From Candidatus Thorarchaeota archaeon (GTDB lineage Archaea; Asgardarchaeota; Thorarchaeia; Thorarchaeales; Thorarchaeaceae): 35,252 bases of DNA. The position numbers and the translations under genes were made by a program. Shown piece by piece: positions 30,151 to 35,252 of this stretch. The notes beneath the pieces are model-generated. The model had not been told where the DNA came from and made no database searches. It saw only the letters and a list, made by a program, of their open reading frames with translations. Position 1 is the stretch's first letter; every line of letters starts with the position of its first letter. Where the stretch lies: the NCBI GenBank assembly GCA_030612005.1, contig JAUWOU010000019.1, forward strand, positions 1-35,252. Direction: 5' to 3'.

Positions 30151-31983
30151 TTGTGCGGAATCACCGGGATAGTAACTCTCAATTCCGATAACATTGGCGA
30201 GTTACTTGTCAAATGCAGTAGTAAACTCACTTACAGAGGATATGATTCAGTGGGTGTTGCTGCAGTTAGTAATGGAAAAGTTGACCTCAGGAAGGACGTT
30301 GGCACGGTTGATGAAGTTGACAAATTACTTGGTCTCTCTCAGATGCACGGTGATCGTGGAATTGCTCAGCTTCGATGGGCAACATATGGTGCTCCCACAA
30401 AGGTCAATGCACAACCTCACTTTGGTTGTGATGAAGTATTTTTCGGAGCACACAACGGAAATATTCACAATTATGTTGAATTGAAAAAGAGCTATATTGA
30501 AACTGGTCATATTGTACGCTCTGAAAATGATGGAGAACTCTGCGTACATGCTGTTGACAAGTACTATGAAGAAACCGGAGATATGTTTGAAGCTGTTCGT
30601 AAGTCAACTCAAGACTTGCATGGTGCGTTTGCATATGCAGTAGGACGAGCAGATGAACCTGAGATATATGCGGTGAAAATGGGCTCATCATTAGTCGCTG
30701 GAGTTGCTAATGATGCTACTATTGTTTCCAGTGATTTACCCTCAGTTCTTCCTCTTACAAACAATGTAATCTATCTTGCAGATGGCGAGATGCTGGTTCT
30801 AACTCATGATGATGTGAAGGTCTACAGAATAGAAGATGGGAAACAATTAGACAGGAAACCTGAGATATCAAATGTTGATGCAAGAGCCGCCGAGAAAGGT
30901 GGGTATCCTCACTTCATGCTCAAAGAGATCAATGAACAACCAACTATAGCTAAGGATATTATGGGTGTCCTTGAAGGTCAGCACTGTGAAGACTGGCTCA
31001 AGATGTTTGAAGATGCCTCACGACATTATCTGGTTGCATGCGGTTCCTCCTATAATGCGAGTATAGTCGGGACCTACTATTTCAACAAACTTGCTGGAAT
31101 ACCAATCATCCATGGTCTTGGTGGACAATTCGAACATATGTATGGACAAACAATGGATGAAGATAGTTTCAGTATTCTTGTTTCACAGAGCGGCGAAACC
31201 AAAGATATTCTCAATGTGTTAAAGCTGATCAAGGAAAATGACTATGGGAAGATGCTAGGTATTCTGAATGTTATCGGTAGTACTTTGATGTTCCAAGCTG
31301 ACTCCTATGTTCCAATGGCTTGCGGCTATGAAGTTTCAGTACCAGCAACGAAGACATACTATTCGCAGACAATCATCTTTGCATATCTTGCTGCTAAGCT
31401 TGGGGAACGGAATGGACATCTTGATCCATCTGAAGCTAAGTCTTTCATCAATATGCTGAAGAACGATCTTCCGAAACTCACTCAAGAAACCATCGATCGA
31501 ACTGGTATCCTGACGAAGAACCTCGCAAGAACAATGCTTGATGTGAAGGACCTCTACTGTCTTGGCTACGGATTTACGGATGGTGTTGCTCGAGAGGGTG
31601 CTTTGAAGATCAAGGAAATTTGTTACAATCATTGCGAAGGAATGTACAGCAGTGAATTCAAACATGGACCCCTAAGCATTGTTACAAAAGACTACCCTGT
31701 TATCTTTGCAACTACGACTAACGACTCCTGGATGGTCATCAACCACATCAATGAAGTTCGTGCTAGATATGGTCGAACAATCATTGTGGGTGAACATGAA
31801 GAGAAACTGGAGCCCTACATCGATCACAAGCACGACTATCTTATCGTACCAAAATCAGATGTGCTGATCAATCCGCTCCTGGATGTGATTCCACTTCAGC
31901 TGCTTAGTTATTTCCTCTCAGTAGACCTTGGAATCAATCCTGACCTTCCAAGAAATCTATCAAAGACTTTGACTGTGGACTAG
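30151..31983 (+). CDS. glmS: Glutamine:fructose-6-phosphate aminotransferase (GlmS)
   Basis: A 610-residue GlmS of normal length that makes glucosamine-6-phosphate from fructose-6-phosphate and glutamine. The N-terminal Ntn domain starts M-C-G-I so that Cys2 becomes the nucleophile after Met removal. R75-W76-A-T78, H-N-G (101-103) and D127 are kept, but the usual His of R-W-A-T-H-G is Y79, and N-A-H-P-H is N-A-Q-P-H. Two SIS domains follow: C-G-S-S-Y-N (297-302), S-Q-S-G-E-T (345-350) and the K-E-I-C-Y-N-H-C-E-G and K-H-G-P region (488-507), ending L-S-K-T-L-T-V-D. The start is TTG with GAGGT six bases upstream. It serves UDP-GlcNAc synthesis for N-glycans. The family call is firm; altered glutamine-site residues raise the chance of a paralogue with a different donor or acceptor. 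Confidence 0.93.
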   Translation: MCGITGIVTLNSDNIGELLVKCSSKLTYRGYDSVGVAAVSNGKVDLRKDVGTVDEVDKLLGLSQMHGDRGIAQLRWATYGAPTKVNAQPHFGCDEVFFGAHNGNIHNYVELKKSYIETGHIVRSENDGELCVHAVDKYYEETGDMFEAVRKSTQDLHGAFAYAVGRADEPEIYAVKMGSSLVAGVANDATIVSSDLPSVLPLTNNVIYLADGEMLVLTHDDVKVYRIEDGKQLDRKPEISNVDARAAEKGGYPHFMLKEINEQPTIAKDIMGVLEGQHCEDWLKMFEDASRHYLVACGSSYNASIVGTYYFNKLAGIPIIHGLGGQFEHMYGQTMDEDSFSILVSQSGETKDILNVLKLIKENDYGKMLGILNVIGSTLMFQADSYVPMACGYEVSVPATKTYYSQTIIFAYLAAKLGERNGHLDPSEAKSFINMLKNDLPKLTQETIDRTGILTKNLARTMLDVKDLYCLGYGFTDGVAREGALKIKEICYNHCEGMYSSEFKHGPLSIVTKDYPVIFATTTNDSWMVINHINEVRARYGRTIIVGEHEEKLEPYIDHKHDYLIVPKSDVLINPLLDVIPLQLLSYFLSVDLGINPDLPRNLSKTLTVD

Positions 31984-31987
31984 AAAC

Positions 31988-32377
31988 CTATTCCTTCTCC
32001 CCACCGGACTCTCCAATACGAATGGCTCTCATTTCAGAGGATACTACAGCACCTGCATCAAATCCATCGCGCATGTTTACTAGATCCTCCTCGTCTACTT
32101 CTCTAACTGCGAGCAATTCATGATTATCATCGAGAACCCATTGTCCGTAAACACTCAAGCCGCTATTTGTTTCACATTCGAGAAGACCAATGCTTCCCCC
32201 ACTAGACCACCAGCTCAGACAGGAAACACCCTCTGCGAATTCTTCTATCATTTCTGTCCATAATTGTTTAAGTTTGGTCGGACCGTGTTTATTACGGAAT
32301 GCGATTACATAGCTACCTTTCTTTCCTTGAAGATGGTTGTTTATCGTTTCCAGTTCAGAATCAGAGAAGAGCTTCAT
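31988..32377 (-). CDS. Unknown small acidic protein
   Basis: A 129-residue protein from the ATG at 32377; a TTG three codons earlier is possible. I do not recognise it. It shows a helix (SELETINNHLQ), a strand (YVIAFRNK), a second helix (KLKQLWTEMIEEFAEG), then SCLSWWSSGGSIGLLECE, a second strand pair and an acidic stretch (REVDEEDLVNMRDGFD). The tail (IRIGESGGEKE) is flexible. There are two cysteines and no membrane segment. It ends four bases after the glmS stop on the opposite strand and its start region is divergent from the ATP-grasp gene. The longest ATP-grasp reading frame would overlap it, which supports the shorter start chosen for that gene. Confidence 0.6.
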   Translation of the reverse strand: MKLFSDSELETINNHLQGKKGSYVIAFRNKHGPTKLKQLWTEMIEEFAEGVSCLSWWSSGGSIGLLECETNSGLSVYGQWVLDDNHELLAVREVDEEDLVNMRDGFDAGAVVSSEMRAIRIGESGGEKE

Positions 32378-32450
32378 AGAATTCAACCTGAATCATCCTT
32401 CAAGAGAACATAAAAGGTCTACTACAAGGGAAACTACATCTGGTGATTTC

Positions 32451-33350
32451 TTGACAACGCAACGTATCTCTAAGATTGGCTTTTTCTCCTCAGACCCATG
32501 GTCTCGGAGGGTTCAGAATCTTAATGATGCGTTCAGGAACATTGGGGTAGATGTTCTTCATGTTCTACCTTGGAAGGTTTTACGGTGGGGGTCAAAAGAG
32601 AGTCATGAAATAACCTATGAGGGAAGGGACCTTACAGAACTTGATGTAATGTTTGTCCTAGACTTAGGCGCAAATGATATTGGTGCGTTCTTCAACCGAG
32701 TTGGCTTGCTCTCGGCTCTTACAGAGTTAGGTGTCAACGTGATAAATTCTGTTTCTTCCATACTTCTCATGAGGAATAAAGCTGAAACCATGCGGAAATT
32801 AATTTCTGCTGGGCTACCAGTTCCAAGATCGCTAATTACGGAGTCAATTGAGGATGCAGCAGAATTTGTAAGAGAGAATTTCCCATGTGTGCTAAAACCC
32901 ATAACAGGATTTGGAGGGGCAGGTGTCCAACTCATCCATCGAGAATTTGATAGGGACAATATCTATGATTATCTAAAGTTCCATAGTCAGCTTTGGGGGA
33001 AAGGCGCGTTTATTCTTCAAGAGTTTGTGAAAAGTCCAGGTTATGATATTCGGGCGTTTGTACTAGATGGTGAAGTTATTTCTTCGATGAAACGTGTTGG
33101 TGGTGAGGGAATCACGAACAATGTTCACGCTGGTGGAGTCCCTCAGAAAAATGATATTGATGTTACAGACTTGGCTGTGAAATCTGCAAAATCTGTTAAA
33201 GGTCGAATTGTTGGAGTCGATATTATCCCTGACCAGAATGGTGACCTCTGGGTACTAGAAGCAAATGCGACTCCAGGATGGGCTGGATTACAGCAAGTAA
33301 CTGACTTTGATATTTCTCAACACATCGCAGATGTCCTCTCAAGGAAATGA
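32451..33350 (+). CDS. RimK-like ATP-grasp ligase
   Basis: A 299-residue ATP-grasp protein from a TTG at 32451; TATA-like ACATAAAAG near 32408 and GGTGAT at 32442-32447 favour this start over an earlier TTG at 32337. After a pre-ATP-grasp domain (I-S-K-I-G-F-F-S to about residue 115) come the nucleotide-binding segments: R-N-K-A-E-T-M-R, F-P-C-V-L-K-P-I-T-G-F-G-G-A-G-V, F-I-L-Q-E-F-V, and the metal-binding G-V-D-I-I-P and L-E-A-N-A-T-P-G-W near the C-terminus. The RimK, LysX, CofF and MptN enzymes of this group add glutamate or amino acids to proteins or cofactors such as F420 and tetrahydromethanopterin. Given the Mer-like gene, a cofactor-glutamylation role is possible. The N-terminal difference from RimK and the exact substrate are unresolved. 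It is cytosolic. Confidence 0.87.
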   Translation: MTTQRISKIGFFSSDPWSRRVQNLNDAFRNIGVDVLHVLPWKVLRWGSKESHEITYEGRDLTELDVMFVLDLGANDIGAFFNRVGLLSALTELGVNVINSVSSILLMRNKAETMRKLISAGLPVPRSLITESIEDAAEFVRENFPCVLKPITGFGGAGVQLIHREFDRDNIYDYLKFHSQLWGKGAFILQEFVKSPGYDIRAFVLDGEVISSMKRVGGEGITNNVHAGGVPQKNDIDVTDLAVKSAKSVKGRIVGVDIIPDQNGDLWVLEANATPGWAGLQQVTDFDISQHIADVLSRK

Positions 33351-33535
33351 CGAATTAGTTCGTAGAAATGCACTATGAAGGCAATAAATGCTGTTCTCAT
33401 AATAAACCTTTTAAGCGGGATACTTGCGGGGTGAACTTAGTTTACGTGCCCCCTCCGGGTAACATCCTTGGGGATGAACGGAATCCGCCTTGCTTTTGCA
33501 GGGCTAGCAAAACGAAATTCTGAGGTCAATGAAGT
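33351..33535 (+). promoter_or_regulatory. Promoter and hairpin-rich leader of the coiled-coil gene
   Basis: CTTTTAAG at 33408-33415 is TATA-like and would start a leader of about 95 bases. The leader appears to form three hairpins: GTGAAC/TTA/GTTTAC (one G-T pair) with flanking GGG and CCC, CATCC/TTGG/GGATG, and TTTTGC/AGGGCTA/GCAAAA. It ends with GAGGT nine bases before the TTG. It is unusually structured for archaea, where leaders are often short or absent. Confidence 0.5.
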
Positions 33536-34813
33536 TTGACAGAAGTAGCTGAAACGAATCAAGAAGATGTTGAATTCTTACGGACAAAGTTCCGTGAATT
33601 GAAAACACTAGCAAGAGATGAACTAGACGTACTGCGTCGTGATAGAGATCAGATGCGTGAGTACAAACAAATACGGGACGATCATAACAAAGAAGTGAAA
33701 GCTCTTATCGAGTCTGTTAAGGCAGAGCGAGAAGAACGGGATCGTATCAACAAGGACATCAATGAAGCGAAGGAGCGACGAAGAGCTATTCACGCTCAGC
33801 TCAAGAGTGTGTACGATGAGATTCGTGATCTTCGTGGTAATCTTGTTGGAAGCCCTTCAAATGACCAACGTAGGATGATGCGTCGTGTTGAAGAGCTTGA
33901 ATGGCGTCAACAGACCGAGCAGATCTCACGTGACGAAGAAGTTTCTATTATTGAAGAGATTGCTCGAATTGAAGCACAGCTCGTCAAGATTGGTGAAGAG
34001 AAGGAAAAACAAGATCGAATCAGCGAACAAAGAAGATTGGCACGAAAACTAAAGGAAGAAGCTACTGAGGCACATACTAAAGTATTGACTCTTTCAGAGC
34101 AATCACAGATACATCATCAAGAAGTTGTCAGAATTCGCCCACAGCTAGAAGAATACAAGAAGTCAGCTGATACGGCCCACAAGAACTTCGTCGAGTGGCT
34201 TAAGAAGGTCAAGGAAGGCGAGACCCGTCTTAAGGAACAGAGAACTCAAATCGATGATATTCAGACAAAGCTCCGTAAACATACCGTTGATCGACGAGAT
34301 GTTGAACGAGATGAGATTCGAATACACCAGAAGGCTCAGGAACGTGAACGAGTCGAGTCTGCTGTTGAGAAGCTTAAATCTGGAAAACGGCTAACCTTTG
34401 ACGAATTCATTTTGGCTCAGCGTACAGTTTCATCAGGTAAGAAGAAATCAAAGAAGCAAAAGAAGAGAACAGAAGAGGTAAAACCTGAACCTGCTGCAAC
34501 TGTAGAACCCGAACCAGAAAAAGTGGTCAAGGAAGAACCCGCAGTCGTTGAGGTTGTAGAACCAGAACCTGAAGAAGTGGTTGAGAAGAAGAAACCAAAG
34601 AAACGTAAGACAAAAGAAGCTAAACCTGAACCTGCTGCTGAAGAACCAGAACCTGAAGAAGTGGTTGAAAAGAAGAAATCAAAGAAGCGTAAGACAAAAG
34701 AAGCTAAACCTGAACCCACTGCTGTAGAACCAGAACCTGAAAAAGTGGTTGAGGAAGAACCAGCAATTGTTGAAGTGGAAGAACCCAAAACCGAAGAAAC
34801 CGGTAAAGAATAA
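33536..34813 (+). CDS. Long coiled-coil protein with Lys/Glu/Pro repeat tail (COG1340-like)
   Basis: A 425-residue protein that starts at TTG after GAGGT (33522-33526). Residues about 5-300 are almost unbroken heptad-type coiled coil, rich in Glu, Arg and Lys (for example ELKTLARDELDVLRRDRD), with a break at GSPSNDQRR near residue 105-113, the pattern of the archaeal COG1340 family. Those proteins resemble SMC-type coils without ATPase domains and their function is unknown. Residues about 300-425 are a disordered tail of alternating basic KKKSKKRKTKEAK and acidic/proline E-P-E-P-E-E-V-V blocks, with two tandem 28-residue copies at the DNA level. The charge-block tail may bind nucleic acids or partners. 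It is probably cytosolic. It lies 56 bases before a small membrane protein gene on the same strand. Confidence 0.85.
   Translation: MTEVAETNQEDVEFLRTKFRELKTLARDELDVLRRDRDQMREYKQIRDDHNKEVKALIESVKAEREERDRINKDINEAKERRRAIHAQLKSVYDEIRDLRGNLVGSPSNDQRRMMRRVEELEWRQQTEQISRDEEVSIIEEIARIEAQLVKIGEEKEKQDRISEQRRLARKLKEEATEAHTKVLTLSEQSQIHHQEVVRIRPQLEEYKKSADTAHKNFVEWLKKVKEGETRLKEQRTQIDDIQTKLRKHTVDRRDVERDEIRIHQKAQERERVESAVEKLKSGKRLTFDEFILAQRTVSSGKKKSKKQKKRTEEVKPEPAATVEPEPEKVVKEEPAVVEVVEPEPEEVVEKKKPKKRKTKEAKPEPAAEEPEPEEVVEKKKSKKRKTKEAKPEPTAVEPEPEKVVEEEPAIVEVEEPKTEETGKE
34583..34750 (+). repeat. Two tandem 84-bp units encoding Lys/Pro/Glu blocks
   Basis: Units at 34583-34666 and 34667-34750 each encode 28 residues of the form E-K-K-K-x-K-K-R-K-T-K-E-A-K-P-E-P followed by E-P-E-P-E-x-V-V. 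They are nearly identical in DNA, with more diverged copies on both sides. The tail length could vary between strains. Confidence 0.85.
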
Positions 34814-34848
34814 TCACACACAATGTCTATACTATCTGCATGTGATTA
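34811..34848. terminator. Inverted repeat after the coiled-coil gene
   Basis: TAATCACA (34811-34818) and TGTGATTA (34841-34848) are perfect complements 22 bases apart; the first overlaps the stop codon, the second lies just before the ribosome site of the next gene. A terminator or operator is possible. Confidence 0.3.
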
Positions 34849-34869
34849 TCACCGAGAGGGGTGGTTACA

Positions 34870-35175
34870 ATGAGCAGTCGAAGCCAGAGACCTGTTAGTC
34901 AGAGGTCAAGCACTACGATATTCTATACACTGGCTATTGGGTCTGGGGTTCTAAGGGCTATTACAGTCGTCTTCGATATAGTTGCCATTAATACAATAGA
35001 CATTGACCCCTTGGTTTACGGTATTCTTGCACAGTGGGTGAGTCTTCTAGTTACGGTTCTACTTGTGGCGATTGTTAGTATTAGACGAACTGTAGATGGA
35101 AGAAAACAAGCACTTGGTTACAATCTTGATCCAGACTTTGATAGATTACGAATTCTTCCAAAGAATTGGACATGA
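34870..35175 (+). CDS. Small two-helix membrane protein
   Basis: A 101-residue protein from the ATG at 34870, with GAGGGGTGG ending six bases upstream; a GTG at 34861 lies inside that ribosome site. It has a Ser/Arg-rich N-terminus (SSRSQRPVSQRSS), a first helix at about residues 16-42 (IFYTLAIGSGVLRAITVVFDIVAI), a second at about 50-69 (GILAQWVSLLVTVLLVAIVSI) and a basic cytosolic-looking tail with DPDFDRLRILPKNW. The family is not recognised. It follows the coiled-coil gene on the same strand and may share its transcript. The remaining bases to the window edge hold nothing that I can identify. Confidence 0.65.
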   Translation: MSSRSQRPVSQRSSTTIFYTLAIGSGVLRAITVVFDIVAINTIDIDPLVYGILAQWVSLLVTVLLVAIVSIRRTVDGRKQALGYNLDPDFDRLRILPKNWT

Positions 35176-35252
35176 TGATGAAAAGCCTTCTCGTATCAAT
35201 CCTGCCGTACTGGTGAACCAAAAGATTTCTAAATTGTGCCATTTCCTGCAAT

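Noticed and set aside
32337-32450. N-terminal extension of the ATP-grasp protein
   Set aside because: It overlaps the start of the opposing gene, looks unlike the family, and the promoter-like signal and GGTGAT motif support the start at 32451.
33420-33520. Possible tRNA or box C/D or H/ACA RNA in the hairpin-rich leader
   Set aside because: No T-loop GGTTCRA sequence, no clear C (RTGATGA) and D (CTGA) box pair and no ACA tail at the right distance; a leader of the coiled-coil gene explains its position.
34417-34821. 134-residue minus-strand frame under the coiled-coil tail
   Set aside because: Ser/Gly/Thr-rich shadow of the Lys/Glu/Pro repeat on the other strand.

Overview
The window reads as archaeal, and an Asgard lineage (Thorarchaeia-like) is my best guess. 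Reasons: TATA-like boxes sit about 25 to 30 bases before inferred transcript starts; Shine-Dalgarno motifs are good but many start codons are TTG or GTG; there are archaeal families (DUF99/UPF0215, a methylenetetrahydromethanopterin-reductase-like flavin/F420 enzyme, tungsten aldehyde:ferredoxin oxidoreductase, a COG1340-like coiled-coil protein); and there are Asgard-flavoured families (a single and a tandem Roadblock/LC7 protein, an IDLTPL-type leucine-rich-repeat protein, a possible TFIIB-like cyclin-fold protein). Base composition is AT-rich by eye. I saw no tRNA, rRNA or CRISPR array. The taxonomic call is inference from gene content only.

Layout. 1-2.8 kb: a left-truncated LRR protein and two unknown proteins, one an apparent internal duplication. 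2.8-8.1 kb: a thiohydantoin/hydantoin-type cluster of two divergent DUF917 paralogues and an Asp/Glu/hydantoin racemase, with a metallophosphoesterase and a nucleotidyltransferase-fold protein between them. 8.1-12.8 kb: a minus-strand operon of a four-cluster ferredoxin, an AOR-family tungsten enzyme, a Mer-like oxidoreductase and an MFS carrier, with a hairpin after the AOR gene. 13.1-17.6 kb: a DUF2085 membrane protein, a DegT aminotransferase, a HAD phosphatase, a 100-residue unknown and a caspase-fold (C25/gingipain-like) peptidase without a secretion signal, facing a small membrane protein. 17.7-21.1 kb: an ABC-2 permease without an ATPase, a dodecin, a two-cyclin-repeat protein and a CPBP membrane protease. 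21.2-23.2 kb: a solo TnpB insertion with a displaced-looking RuvC-II glutamate, a low-complexity C-terminus and a flanking 18-bp inverted repeat.

23.4-35.2 kb: a membrane-anchored subtilase whose C-terminal half recalls site-1 protease, a Roadblock protein, DUF99, an HD hydrolase, a BMP-type lipoprotein-like receptor with a palindrome around its TATA box, a tandem Roadblock protein abutting a double winged-helix regulator, GlmS, a RimK-like ATP-grasp ligase, a long coiled-coil protein with a hairpin-rich leader, and a small membrane protein. Convergent genes are often separated by perfect hairpins that probably act as bidirectional terminators.

No single locus is an unmistakable new system. 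The best candidates are the cytosolic caspase-fold peptidase neighbourhood, the site-1-protease-like subtilase, the ribbon-less TFIIB-like protein and the TnpB insertion.
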